Assembly (NCBI GenBank): GCA_003963145.1
Contig: RXJJ01000005.1
Coordinates: 38,799-102,798, forward strand
From: Bradyrhizobiaceae bacterium
Lineage (GTDB): Bacteria; Pseudomonadota; Alphaproteobacteria; Rhizobiales; Xanthobacteraceae
DNA: 64,000 nucleotides
Direction of reading: 5' to 3'
The notes beneath the pieces are model-generated. The model had not been told where the DNA came from, did no database searches, and was given only the letters and a program-made list of their open reading frames with translations. Below are positions 29,811 to 38,780 of the stretch, piece by piece. A program made the translations under genes and the position numbers. The stretch's first letter is position 1; each line of letters starts with the position of its first letter.

Positions 29811-30500
29811 TCAAGCAGGCGCGTTGGAGCCGCGAAACCCCGTCGCGAGCACATATCTCTCGGATGAATCCTGGCGGCTCGCCGCCGGTTTGACATGCCG
29901 CACGCTGGAAAAATCGCGCTTCAGCTGCGAAAGCAATGCGGCATCCGCACCGCTTTGAAACACTTTGGCCAGAAACGTTCCACCGGGCTTGAGTACCTCG
30001 CAGGCAAAGGCAGCCGCGCCCTCGACCAATCCCAGAATCCGCAACTGATCCGTCTTGCGGTGTCCCGTCGTGTTCGCAGCCATATCCGACATGACGACGT
30101 CGGCCCCGCCGCCAATCATCTCGCGCAGCTTTCCCGGCGCGGCGTCGTCGAGAAAATCAAGCCTGGCGAAATTGACGCCGGGAATTTCAGGCATGTCCAG
30201 AAGATCGATGGCGACCACCCGGCCTTTGCCTTCAGCCGCGCTCACGCGCTTTGCCGCGATCTGACTCCAGCCGCCAGGCGCGGCACCGAGATCGACAATC
30301 GATTGCCCCGTTTTCAGAATGCGATATTTGTCGTCGATTTCGATCAGCTTGTAGGCGGCGCGTGAACGATAACCGTCCCGCTTGGCCTGCGCGACATAGG
30401 GGTCGTTGAGCTGCCGCTCGAGCCAGAGTTTCGACGACAATTTGCGCTTGCCGCCGCTCTTGACCGTGACATGCAACCGGCCGGTGTCATCCTTCGCCAT
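29811..30500 (-). CDS. rlmE: 23S rRNA 2'-O-ribose methyltransferase RlmE
   Basis: Product of 229 aa of the FtsJ/RrmJ family that methylates U2552 of 23S rRNA. SAM-binding DLGAAPGGWSQ, the catalytic tetrad residues in SRAAYKLIEID (Lys), MSDMAAN (Asp), FLAKVFQ (Lys) and SSERY (Glu) are visible. The ATG at MAKDDTGRL is chosen because the upstream sequence overlaps ppx and is arginine-rich. It starts 14 bp after the ppx/gppA stop, an arrangement conserved in rhizobia. Confidence 0.95.
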   Translation of the reverse strand: MAKDDTGRLHVTVKSGGKRKLSSKLWLERQLNDPYVAQAKRDGYRSRAAYKLIEIDDKYRILKTGQSIVDLGAAPGGWSQIAAKRVSAAEGKGRVVAIDLLDMPEIPGVNFARLDFLDDAAPGKLREMIGGGADVVMSDMAANTTGHRKTDQLRILGLVEGAAAFACEVLKPGGTFLAKVFQSGADAALLSQLKRDFSSVRHVKPAASRQDSSERYVLATGFRGSNAPA

Positions 30501-30514
30501 TCGACACCCGAACC

Positions 30515-31567
30515 TTATGACGCTTGCGTGAAACCGTCCTGATGCATCATCTGCACCAGCATGCCCTCGCGCAGTCCGCGATCGGCGACTCGCAGGCGCG
30601 GCAATGGAAATGCCCTTCGGATGGCATCGAGAATGGCGCATCCCGCCAGAACAAGATCGGCCCTGTCGGTGCCAATGCAAACGTTCTCGCTGCGCTGGCG
30701 ATAGCTCATTGCCATCAACTGCTCGATCGCGTGGGTGATGTCGTCCTCGCTCATCCACACGCCGTCGATGCGGCGGCGGTCATAGCGCTCAAGTCCGAGA
30801 AACACACCGGCGACTGTCGTGACGGTGCCGGACGTACCGAGCAGATGCATGTTCTCCAGATGATCGCCATGCGCGGCAGCGAACGGCGCAAGATGTCCGG
30901 CGACGTCCTCGATCATGGCGGCATAGGACTGCGGCGTCACGTCAACGCCGCCGAACCGCTCCGCCAGCGTGACGACACCGAGCGGCAGCGAAATCCAGGG
31001 TCCTTTCACTGGCGGCGCGTGCGGCTGGCCCTGCGGCCGCGCAATCTTCATGACCTCGGTCGATCCGCCACCGATATCGAACAGGATCGCACCCGGCGCA
31101 TGTTCATCCAGCAAGGGGGCGCAGCCCATCGCGGCCAGCGTCGATTCGGTCTCCCGATCGACGATCTCGAGCGAGATGCGGGCGTCGCGTTCGATTCGCG
31201 CCAGAAATTCATCGGAATTGTCCGCGGCGCGGCACGCCTCGGTTGCAATCGCTCGCAGCCGGTGAACATTGCGTGCGTCGATCTTGTCGCGGCAGATTTT
31301 CAGCGCAGCGACCGCACGCTCAAGCGCGGCATCGCTGATGCGGCTGGTCGTCAGAATCCCCTCACCGAGACGGATAATACGGGAAAACGAATCGATGACA
31401 CGAAAACCGTCCGCCGAGGGACGCGCGATCAAGAGCCGGCAATTATTGGTTCCGAGGTCGATCGCGGCATAGGCCGGAGCAACACCATGAACCACCGCAC
31501 TGGACTGCGGCGTCAGCAGACCGGCGTGTGGCTTATTGCCGACACGCGACTGCAGGTCCTCCGGCAT
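30515..31567 (-). CDS. Ppx/GppA family phosphatase
   Basis: Product of 350 aa. After a 33-residue leader comes AAIDLGTNNCRLLIA (phosphate-binding loop 1), IATEACRAADNSDEF, LFDIGGGSTEVM (loop 2) and LGTSGTVTTVAG, all features of the actin-like Ppx/GppA fold. These enzymes hydrolyse polyphosphate or pppGpp and so touch the stringent response. The short length, without the C-terminal HD-like part of E. coli Ppx, is usual in alphaproteobacteria. It is followed by rlmE. Confidence 0.9.
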   Translation of the reverse strand: MPEDLQSRVGNKPHAGLLTPQSSAVVHGVAPAYAAIDLGTNNCRLLIARPSADGFRVIDSFSRIIRLGEGILTTSRISDAALERAVAALKICRDKIDARNVHRLRAIATEACRAADNSDEFLARIERDARISLEIVDRETESTLAAMGCAPLLDEHAPGAILFDIGGGSTEVMKIARPQGQPHAPPVKGPWISLPLGVVTLAERFGGVDVTPQSYAAMIEDVAGHLAPFAAAHGDHLENMHLLGTSGTVTTVAGVFLGLERYDRRRIDGVWMSEDDITHAIEQLMAMSYRQRSENVCIGTDRADLVLAGCAILDAIRRAFPLPRLRVADRGLREGMLVQMMHQDGFTQAS

Positions 31568-31755
31568 TTAAATCCATCTCTGCGCCGCATTGAAGCGGCG
31601 CGATCATATCCATTCGCGGTAAATGTAGCAGCGGCACGCCATCATGCGCAACAAGGCTTGTGTCCGCGATGTAACCGCACAAAACAAGAATTTTCCTGTT
31701 CCTCCCGGTGGGAGGATGTTATCGCACTGCAAAATTAAGGAGAACAACGCGAACG

Positions 31756-32214
31756 ATGCGTATCTATGTCGATGCGGATGCCTGCCCTGTGAAAGATGAG
31801 ATCTATCGCGTCGCGGAACGTCATCAATGGCCGGTGAGCGTTGTTGCGGGCAATTTTATCCGTATCCCCGAACATCCCTCGATCGAGCGCATCGCCGCGG
31901 GAGCCGGCATGGACGCGGCGGATAACTGGATAGCGGAACGCGCTGGCAAAGGCGATATCGTCATTACCGCTGACATTCCGCTCGCCGCGCGATGCGTCAA
32001 AAACGGTGCGGACGTGATCGCTCCGAATGGCAAACCATTCTCCGAAGAATCGATCGGCATGACACTGGCCATGCGCAATCTCATGACCGATCTGCGCGCC
32101 AGTGGAGAAGTGACCGGCGGGCCGCGCGGTTTCTCTCCACGCGATCGGTCGGCCTTTCTCTCCGCGCTGGACACAGCGATCCGCCGTATTCAGCGCGCGC
32201 AAACCGGTTTCTAA
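31756..32214 (+). CDS. YaiI/YqxD (DUF188) family protein
   Basis: Product of 152 aa beginning [20 protein letters not shown], the clear DUF188 signature, with [19 protein letters not shown] and [22 protein letters not shown] further on. The fold resembles PIN-type nucleases with conserved acidic residues (DADAC, TADIPLA), but no activity is established. An AAGGAGAAC site precedes the ATG. Six bp separate it from uup, suggesting an operon. Confidence 0.9.
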   Translation: MRIYVDADACPVKDEIYRVAERHQWPVSVVAGNFIRIPEHPSIERIAAGAGMDAADNWIAERAGKGDIVITADIPLAARCVKNGADVIAPNGKPFSEESIGMTLAMRNLMTDLRASGEVTGGPRGFSPRDRSAFLSALDTAIRRIQRAQTGF

Positions 32215-32220
32215 AGAAAC

Positions 32221-34041
32221 ATGGCCCCCCCGCTCATTCAGCTCAAGGATATCGCGCTTACTTTTGGCGGCACGCCTCTGCTGTCGGGGGTCGAACTCAG
32301 TGTGTCCGCAGGCGAGCGCGTCTGTCTGATCGGCCGCAATGGTTCCGGCAAATCGACGCTTCTGAAAATCGTGGCCGGACTGGTCGAGTCGGACCACGGC
32401 AGCCGTTTCGTGCAGCCCGGTGCGACCGTGCGTTACCTGCCGCAGGAGCCGGATTTCTCAGGACACGCCACAACATTGTCTTATGTCGAGGCCGGGCTCA
32501 ATCCTGGTGACGATCCCTATCAGGCGCAATATCTGCTCGAACAGCTTGGGCTTGCCGGCACCGAGGATCCTTCGCATCTGTCCGGCGGCGAGGCGCGGCG
32601 CACAGCGCTGGCGCGCGTGCTCGCGCCTTCTCCCGACATTCTGCTGCTCGACGAACCGACCAACCATCTTGATCTCGTCACCATCGAATGGCTGGAAGGC
32701 GAGCTCGCCAGCCGGCGCAGCGCACTGGTGACGATCAGCCATGACCGGCGCTTCCTGTCCAATCTCTCCCGCGCCACGGTGTGGCTCGACCGCGGCCAGA
32801 CGAGACGAATCGAAAAAGGATTTGCCGCCTTTGAGGAATGGCGCGACGAGGTGCTCGCCGACGAGGAGCGCGAGCAGCACAAGCTCGATCGCAAGATCGT
32901 CGCTGAGGAGCACTGGCTGCGTTATGGCGTCTCCGGACGACGCAAACGTAACGTCAAGCGTCTCGCCAATCTGTTCGAACTGCGCGACCGGCGTCGCAAT
33001 TATCGCGGCGCGGCCGGCAAGGCGGCGCTCACGGCTGCTGAGGCAGAAACATCAGGCAAGTTGGTGATCGAGGCGAAAGGCATCGGCAAGTCCTTCGGCG
33101 AACGTCCGATCGTGACGGACTTCTCGATCCGCGTTGCGCGTGGCGATCGCATCGGCATCGTCGGTCCCAACGGCGCGGGAAAGACCACGCTCATCAATCT
33201 GCTCACGGGGGCGGACACACCGGACACAGGCAATGTGCGCCTCGGTGCCAATATCGAGATGGCGACGCTCGATCAGCACCGCGAAAGCCTCGATCCGAAG
33301 TCGACACTCGCCGAGGCGCTAACCGGCGGGCGCAGCGACAGCGTAATGGTCGGCGGCAAGCCGAAACATGTCGTGGCTTACATGCAGGACTTCCTGTTCG
33401 CCCGTGAACAGATGCGCACGCCTCTTGAGGTTCTCTCGGGCGGCGAGCGCGGCCGGCTGATGCTGGCGCGCGCGCTCGCGAAACCGTCGAACCTGCTCGT
33501 GCTTGACGAGCCGACCAACGACCTCGATCTGGAAACGCTGGACGTGCTCGAAGATATGCTCGGCGACTACGACGGAACGGTCATTCTCATCAGCCACGAC
33601 CGCGACTTTCTCGACCGCGTGGTCACGTCTGTGATTGCTCCCGAAGGCAATGGCAAATGGATCGAATATGCCGGCGGCTACAGCGATATGCTGGCGCAGC
33701 GCGGCGGCGACCTGAAGGAAAAGACGATAAAGGCAGCAGCCGGTGAAGAAAACCGGCCGGCCAAACCTGCCGCTGCGCTACTTGCGGCGGGCGGCAAACG
33801 CCGCCTCAGCTTCAATGAAAAACACGCGCTGGAAACGCTGCCAAAAACCATCGCCAAACTACAAGACGACATCGCACGTCAACAGGCCAGGCTCGACGAC
33901 CCGGAGCTTTTCACCAAGGATCGCAAAGCCTTCGACACAGCCTCCGCCGCGATGGCGAAAGCACAGGCTGAGCTCGATGCTGCGGAGGAAAAGTGGCTGA
34001 CGCTGGAAATCCTGCGCGAGGAAATCGGCGATACGCTTTGA
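32221..34041 (+). CDS. uup: ABC-F ATPase of the Uup type
   Basis: Soluble protein of 606 aa with two ABC domains: Walker A GRNGSGKST and GPNGAGKTT, signatures LSGGEARRTALAR and LSGGERGRLMLAR, Walker B ILLLDEPTNHLDL and LLVLDEPTNDLDL. An arginine/lysine-rich linker (about 225-265) joins them and a C-terminal coiled-coil DNA-binding-like region (about 540-600) identifies Uup rather than EttA. Uup-type proteins act on stalled ribosomes and influence transposon excision. It follows yaiI closely. Confidence 0.92.
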   Translation: MAPPLIQLKDIALTFGGTPLLSGVELSVSAGERVCLIGRNGSGKSTLLKIVAGLVESDHGSRFVQPGATVRYLPQEPDFSGHATTLSYVEAGLNPGDDPYQAQYLLEQLGLAGTEDPSHLSGGEARRTALARVLAPSPDILLLDEPTNHLDLVTIEWLEGELASRRSALVTISHDRRFLSNLSRATVWLDRGQTRRIEKGFAAFEEWRDEVLADEEREQHKLDRKIVAEEHWLRYGVSGRRKRNVKRLANLFELRDRRRNYRGAAGKAALTAAEAETSGKLVIEAKGIGKSFGERPIVTDFSIRVARGDRIGIVGPNGAGKTTLINLLTGADTPDTGNVRLGANIEMATLDQHRESLDPKSTLAEALTGGRSDSVMVGGKPKHVVAYMQDFLFAREQMRTPLEVLSGGERGRLMLARALAKPSNLLVLDEPTNDLDLETLDVLEDMLGDYDGTVILISHDRDFLDRVVTSVIAPEGNGKWIEYAGGYSDMLAQRGGDLKEKTIKAAAGEENRPAKPAAALLAAGGKRRLSFNEKHALETLPKTIAKLQDDIARQQARLDDPELFTKDRKAFDTASAAMAKAQAELDAAEEKWLTLEILREEIGDTL

Positions 34042-34164
34042 TAGCGGTTATGTTGCACTGCGATTGTTGCGGCGCATTTTCGATGGCAGGCTTTGCTGCA
34101 GATCAATTGGAACGGTGCAGGCCCGGTGTAATTAGGCTATGGTCAGGTTCAAGGAGACGCTGGA

Positions 34165-34353
34165 ATGAGTCTTCACGTCGACAACCACCATGGCTCCCCC
34201 CACGATGGCTCCCCCGGTGACCGGCCGGTGATAGCAATCGTCGCAGTGGCGATCGTGCTGGTGGCGACCTGCGCCGCGATCTTCTACATGGGCAACACCT
34301 ATCGCGTGAAGCCGACCTATCTCATCCGTCAACCTTTATCGACGCCCTTCTAG
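34165..34353 (+). CDS. Small single-pass membrane protein
   Basis: Product of 62 aa preceded by CAAGGAGACG. Its His/Gly/Ser-rich N terminus contains two direct copies of GATGGCTCCCCC-like DNA (HGSP/DGSPGD) before one membrane helix (about 22-41, VIAIVAVAIVLVATCAAIFY) and a short tail. No family was recognised. The good ribosome site and the helix support a real gene. Confidence 0.6.
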   Translation: MSLHVDNHHGSPHDGSPGDRPVIAIVAVAIVLVATCAAIFYMGNTYRVKPTYLIRQPLSTPF

Positions 34354-34378
34354 GGTCCCGTCCGCAATTTCGTCCCAT

Positions 34379-34407
34379 AAAAACACGCCCGGCATTCGCC
34401 GGGCGTG
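34379..34407 (-). terminator. rho-independent terminator of the orphan binding-protein gene
   Basis: Perfect 10-bp stem CACGCCCGGC/GCCGGGCGTG with an ATTC loop (34384-34407); on the minus strand it is followed by five T residues. It lies 25 bp beyond the stop of the 34432-35634 gene. Confidence 0.85.
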
Positions 34408-34431
34408 GATCATTCGACGATTAAGCGTGGC

Positions 34432-35634
34432 TTACTTTGTCAGCGGACAACCGCTTTCAGCCGCGGTGAAGAACGCCTTGTCGCCGGGCACGACTGCGAG
34501 CTGCTTGTAGTAGTCCCAAGGCTTCTTGCTTTCCTCGGGCTTCTTGACCTCGAACAGATAAAGGTCGTGCACCATACGGCCGTTCGCCAGAACCTTGCCG
34601 TTCTGCGCGAAATCGTCGTTCACGGGCAATTCCTTCAGTTTCTTGGCGATGGCATCGGCATCCTTCGTCCCGGCTGCCTTGACGGCCTTCAGGTAGGAGA
34701 GCACGGCGGAATAGGTCCCCGCCTGAATCATGTTTGGCATCCGGCCAGTGCGCTTGAACATGCGCTGAGCGAGATCGCGGGTCTTGTCGTTCTGATCCCA
34801 GTAATAGCCCTCGGTCAAAACAAGGCCCTGAGCTGCTTTCAGCCCGAGACCGTGGACTTCGGACAACGTCATCAGCAGGCCCGCCATTTTCTGCCCGCCG
34901 GCAACAATGCCGAACTCAGCCGCCTGCTTGATGGCGTTCGACGTATCGAGACCCGCATTGGCAAGACCGACCACCTTGGCCTTCGAGCTTTGCGCCTGAA
35001 GCAGGAACGAGGAGAAATCTGACGTGTTCAGCGGATGCCGGACCGCGCCGACCACGGTGCCGCCCTTCGATTTGACGATATCGCTGGTGTCCTTCTCCAG
35101 CGAATAGCCGAAAGCATAGTCCGCGGTCAGGAAGAACCAGGTATTGCCGCCCGCCTCGGTCAGTGCACCGCCCGTGCCATACGCCAGGCCGCGTGTATCG
35201 AAAGCCCAGTGAAATCCGTAAGGCGTACAGGCATCGCCGGTAATGCGCGAACTCGCCGCGCCGACCACGATGTCGATCTTCTTGGCCTGTTTGGAAAGAT
35301 CCTGCACGGCGAGCGCCACCGACGACGTGGTCAGTTCCGTAATCATGTCGACGCCTTCGACATCGTACCAGCGCCGCGCGATGCTCACCGCAAGATCTGG
35401 CTTGTTCTGATGGTCCGCATCGACCAGTTCAATTTTCTGGCCGAGGACAGTGCCGCCGAAATCCTCGATCGCGAGCTTGGCGGCTTCCACGGATGTCTTG
35501 CCGCCGTAGTCCGCATACACGCCTGACTGATCGTTGAGAACGCCGATCTTCACACCCTGCGCGAAGGCCGGCGCAGAAAAAGCCAGGCCGCACATCAACG
35601 CAGCGGCGGCCGTCGAGATCATACGATGGTTCAT
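34432..35634 (-). CDS. Orphan branched-chain amino-acid type ABC substrate-binding protein
   Basis: Product of 400 aa with a signal peptide ending SAPAFAQ (about residue 26) and a Peripla_BP_6 fold starting VKIGVLNDQSGVYADYGG. It is a paralogue of the livK product at 14565-15785, sharing TWFFLTADYAFG, HPLNTSDFSSFLLQAQ and a C-terminal CPL motif. A GGGAG site precedes the ATG and a terminator follows, so it is monocistronic with no permease or ATPase genes beside it. It may feed the LivHMGF system in this window or another one. Confidence 0.88.
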   Translation of the reverse strand: MNHRMISTAAAALMCGLAFSAPAFAQGVKIGVLNDQSGVYADYGGKTSVEAAKLAIEDFGGTVLGQKIELVDADHQNKPDLAVSIARRWYDVEGVDMITELTTSSVALAVQDLSKQAKKIDIVVGAASSRITGDACTPYGFHWAFDTRGLAYGTGGALTEAGGNTWFFLTADYAFGYSLEKDTSDIVKSKGGTVVGAVRHPLNTSDFSSFLLQAQSSKAKVVGLANAGLDTSNAIKQAAEFGIVAGGQKMAGLLMTLSEVHGLGLKAAQGLVLTEGYYWDQNDKTRDLAQRMFKRTGRMPNMIQAGTYSAVLSYLKAVKAAGTKDADAIAKKLKELPVNDDFAQNGKVLANGRMVHDLYLFEVKKPEESKKPWDYYKQLAVVPGDKAFFTAAESGCPLTK

Positions 35635-35656
35635 TATTTCACTCCCGGAGTTTTAT

Positions 35657-35720
35657 TTTTGCAGCGCAAAATGGCTTTTAAGCCTGCCATTCGCCGGCCA
35701 GCGTATCGATTTTGCAAAAC
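35657..35720. promoter_or_regulatory. two related palindromes upstream of the orphan binding protein
   Basis: TTTTGC-AGC-GCAAAA (35657-35671) and TTTTGCAAAA (35711-35720) share the TTTTGC half-site and lie 51 bp apart, about five helical turns, in front of the binding-protein gene. They fit a regulator-binding pair that could loop DNA, but no regulator is linked. Confidence 0.4.
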
Positions 35721-35739
35721 GTTGCCATAGTTCAAAATG

Positions 35740-36960
35740 CTAAAGGCGAACGAATTCCAGAATACCCTTACCGGCGGCGACGCCTGTCGCGAACGAGGCC
35801 TGGAGCAGGTAGCCGCCGGTCGGCGCTTCCCAGTCCAGCATCTCGCCCGCGACGAAAACGCCGGGCATGTCATGCAACATGAACTGCGGATTAAAATTGC
35901 GTGACATGACACCTCCGGCCGTCGAGATCGCCCTTTCGATCGATGCGGTGCCGATGAGGCAAACCGGCACGGCACCGGCAAGCCCGGCCAGTGCGGCCGG
36001 AGTCATATCTGAAAGCGACACACCCCTTGCGATCGCTGCTTCCTGCAACAGACCGGCGGCAACGGGCGAAAGACTGATCGCCTTGCGCAGAAAGTTCGAG
36101 ACCGATTGCTTGGCACGCGGCAACGAAAGACGCGCGATGAGTTCTGCTACCGGCAGATCGGGCCGCAGATTGATGTGAAGGACCGCCCGCCCGTCGCGGA
36201 GGATCGCGTCGCGCATCGGCGCGGAGAGCGCATAGATGCCGCCGCCCTCGAGACCGCCGCGAGTCACGACCGCCTCGCCGCGTGTCCCATGCGCGCCGAA
36301 ACTCAACGCGACGTTCTTGAGCGGCTGGCCCGCGAACCTGCTGACAAAGACCTCCGACCACGCGACCCGGAATCCGCAATTGGCCGGACGCAGTTCGCTG
36401 ACGGCAATTCCCTTCGCGACCAGAAGATCGCGCCACGTACCGTCCGATCCGAGCCGCGGCCAGCTCGCGCCGCCGAGCGTGAGCAGGGCCGCGTCAGGTT
36501 TTACGATGTGCTCGCCTTCTTGAGTTGAGAAACGCAGCGCGCCATCGTCGGCCCAGCCGGTCCAGTGGTGGCGCGAAGCGAAGCGCACGCCGAGATCGTC
36601 CAGCCGCCGCAACCACGCGCGCAGCAAGGGCGATGCCTTGAACGCCTCGGGAAATACCCGCCCGCTCGATCCCACGAATGTCGCCTGCCCGAGACTCTCC
36701 GCCCAGTCGCGCAGCGCCTGCGGCGGAAACGCCTCGATAGCGCCGCGCAGAAACGGCGTGGCCTCGCCATATCGCGTGAGAAATGTTTCGAGCGGTTCGC
36801 TGTGCGTGAGGTTGAGCCCGCCCCTGCCCGCCATCAGGAATTTGCGGGCGGGCGAGGCCATGCGATCGTAAATGGTGACGCCGATGCCTGCCGATGCAAT
36901 CGTTTCGGCTGCGATCAGCCCGGCCGGTCCCGCGCCGACGATGGCGACATTTGCACTCAC
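35740..36960 (-). CDS. NAD(P)/FAD-dependent oxidoreductase (HI0933-like flavoprotein)
   Basis: Product of 406 aa starting at GTG. N-terminal dinucleotide fold VAIVGAGPAGLIAAE, the HI0933-family motifs KFLMAGRGGLNLTHSE and TLGGASWPRLGSDG, an inserted domain in the middle, and the C-terminal FAD site GVFVAGEMLDWEAPTGGYLLQASFATG. It matches the TIGR03862-type flavoprotein group, distinct from true BaiN. The reaction is unknown. It is the last gene before the orphan binding protein; the acyl-CoA synthetase stop is 31 bp upstream, so it may be the end of the valine operon transcript. Confidence 0.85.
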   Translation of the reverse strand: MSANVAIVGAGPAGLIAAETIASAGIGVTIYDRMASPARKFLMAGRGGLNLTHSEPLETFLTRYGEATPFLRGAIEAFPPQALRDWAESLGQATFVGSSGRVFPEAFKASPLLRAWLRRLDDLGVRFASRHHWTGWADDGALRFSTQEGEHIVKPDAALLTLGGASWPRLGSDGTWRDLLVAKGIAVSELRPANCGFRVAWSEVFVSRFAGQPLKNVALSFGAHGTRGEAVVTRGGLEGGGIYALSAPMRDAILRDGRAVLHINLRPDLPVAELIARLSLPRAKQSVSNFLRKAISLSPVAAGLLQEAAIARGVSLSDMTPAALAGLAGAVPVCLIGTASIERAISTAGGVMSRNFNPQFMLHDMPGVFVAGEMLDWEAPTGGYLLQASFATGVAAGKGILEFVRL

Positions 36961-36991
36961 GTTGACATTCGATCCGGTTGACGAGCGTCAT

Positions 36992-38704
36992 TTAACGCTC
37001 GCTTTGCAACTCCGGAAAGTCTTCTTCACGAAATTCGGTTCCGCGTAAAGCATCGCTGCGGTCGTTGTCGTGTTCGAGCCGGCGTAATTGCACGCGGCGG
37101 ATTTTTCCCGAAATGGTTTTCGGCAGTTCCCTGACAAATTCGATCCGCCGCACGCGCTTGAATGGCGAGAGCTGTTTCTGCACATGGCGAAAGATCGAGA
37201 GCGCCGTCTCGCGCGACGGCTCCGCTCCCGGCACCAGCGAGAGATAGGCCTTCGGGACCGCGAGCCGGATCGGGTCCGGCGCGGGCACCACCGCCGCTTC
37301 CGCCACCGCGTCATGTTCGAGCAGAACGCTTTCAAGCTCGAACGGGCTAATGCGGTAATCGGACGATTTGAACACGTCGTCGGAACGGCCGACGAAGGTG
37401 AGATAACCGTCATCGTCGAGGAAGGCGACGTCGCCGGTGTGGTAAAGCTCGCCGTCCGCGCCGCTCGGCTTGCCCGCCTCGTTCATGTAGCCCAGCATCA
37501 GCCCCGCCGGACGATCCGCACCGAGCGCGAGGCTGACCTCACCCTCCTTCGCCGGACGGCCGTCCACATCGTTGACCCTCACCTTGTAGCCGGGCAGCGG
37601 GCGACCCATTGAGCCAATCTTGACCGTCTGCCCCGGGGAGTTTCCGACCTGTGCCGTGGTTTCGGTCTGCCCATAGCCGTCGCGGATGGTGAGGCCCCAT
37701 GCCGCCTTCACCTGATCGATCACCTCGGGATTGAGCGGCTCGCCCGCGCCGGCAAGCTCGCGAAGAGACATCTTGTAGTCGGCAAGCTTTTCCTGAATCA
37801 GAATGCGCCACACCGTCGGCGGCGCGCACAGCGTGGTGACGCCGCAGCGCGCCACGGTCGCAAGCAGGCTTTTGGCCTCGAAGCGCGGCTGGTTGGCGAT
37901 GAAGATGGTTGCGCCCGCGTTCCAGGGCGCGAAGAAGCAGCTCCATGCGTGCTTTGCCCAACCCGGCGAGGAAATGTTCAGATGCACGTCGCCCGGCTGC
38001 AGACCGATCCAGTACATGGTGGAGAGCGATCCCACCGGATAGGACCGATGGCTGTGCAGCACAAGCTTGGGCTTCGCCGTGGTGCCGGAGGTGAAATACA
38101 GCAGCATGTCGTCGTCGGCATTCGTCGCGCCGTCCGGCGTGAAAGCATCGGGATATTTTTCGCTGTCCGAATAAGCCCTCCATTGCGGGTGATTGCTCTC
38201 GCCGACCGCGATGCGAACGAGATCGCCACCGCCGAGACCCTCGAATTTCGGAATCTGGTCCGCAGCGGCGATCACCGCCCTGGCGCGACCACGGTCGAGG
38301 CGGTCGCGCAGTTCCTCCTGCGTCAGCAGCGTGGTCGCCGGAATGACGATGACGCCGAGCTTCATCGCCGCCAGCATCGTCTCCCACAGCGGCACGACGT
38401 TGCCGAGCAGAAGCAGCAGTCTGTCGCCGCGCTTAAGACCGAGATCGCGCAGGAAGTTCGCGGTCCGGTTCGAACGCCGCGACATCTCGGCGAATGTCAG
38501 CTTCGTTTCCGTACCGCTCGCGACATCGACGATCCATAACGCCGCTCGATCGCTGTGTTCGGGATTTTTCGCAAGCCCCTTGTCGAACCAGTCGAGCGCC
38601 CAGTTGAAAGCGACGGGCTCCGGCCATTTGAATCCGGCGTAAGCAGCGTCGTAGTCAGTGCGATGCTTGAGAAGAAATGCGCGCGCGTCCTCGAATGTGG
38701 TCAT
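36992..38704 (-). CDS. AMP-dependent acyl-CoA synthetase
   Basis: Product of 570 aa. Core motifs of the ANL family: YFTSGTTAKPKLV (AMP P-loop), YGQTETT, YHTGDVAFLDDDGYLTFVGRSDD, and the C-terminal catalytic Lys in KTISGKIRR. The N-terminal part and motif spacing resemble medium-chain/benzoate-type acyl-CoA ligases (MACS-like). It lies 76 bp downstream of mmsB on the same strand, so it may activate a branched or medium-chain acid that feeds the pathway, for instance isobutyrate or propionate; this is inference. Confidence 0.87.
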   Translation of the reverse strand: MTTFEDARAFLLKHRTDYDAAYAGFKWPEPVAFNWALDWFDKGLAKNPEHSDRAALWIVDVASGTETKLTFAEMSRRSNRTANFLRDLGLKRGDRLLLLLGNVVPLWETMLAAMKLGVIVIPATTLLTQEELRDRLDRGRARAVIAAADQIPKFEGLGGGDLVRIAVGESNHPQWRAYSDSEKYPDAFTPDGATNADDDMLLYFTSGTTAKPKLVLHSHRSYPVGSLSTMYWIGLQPGDVHLNISSPGWAKHAWSCFFAPWNAGATIFIANQPRFEAKSLLATVARCGVTTLCAPPTVWRILIQEKLADYKMSLRELAGAGEPLNPEVIDQVKAAWGLTIRDGYGQTETTAQVGNSPGQTVKIGSMGRPLPGYKVRVNDVDGRPAKEGEVSLALGADRPAGLMLGYMNEAGKPSGADGELYHTGDVAFLDDDGYLTFVGRSDDVFKSSDYRISPFELESVLLEHDAVAEAAVVPAPDPIRLAVPKAYLSLVPGAEPSRETALSIFRHVQKQLSPFKRVRRIEFVRELPKTISGKIRRVQLRRLEHDNDRSDALRGTEFREEDFPELQSER

Positions 38705-38780
38705 CGGCTCCCACCTTGTTGTGTCCTGCCCGTTTATTTTCTTGTTATGAGATTTTTGTCGTCGCGATCGATGGCCGCTT

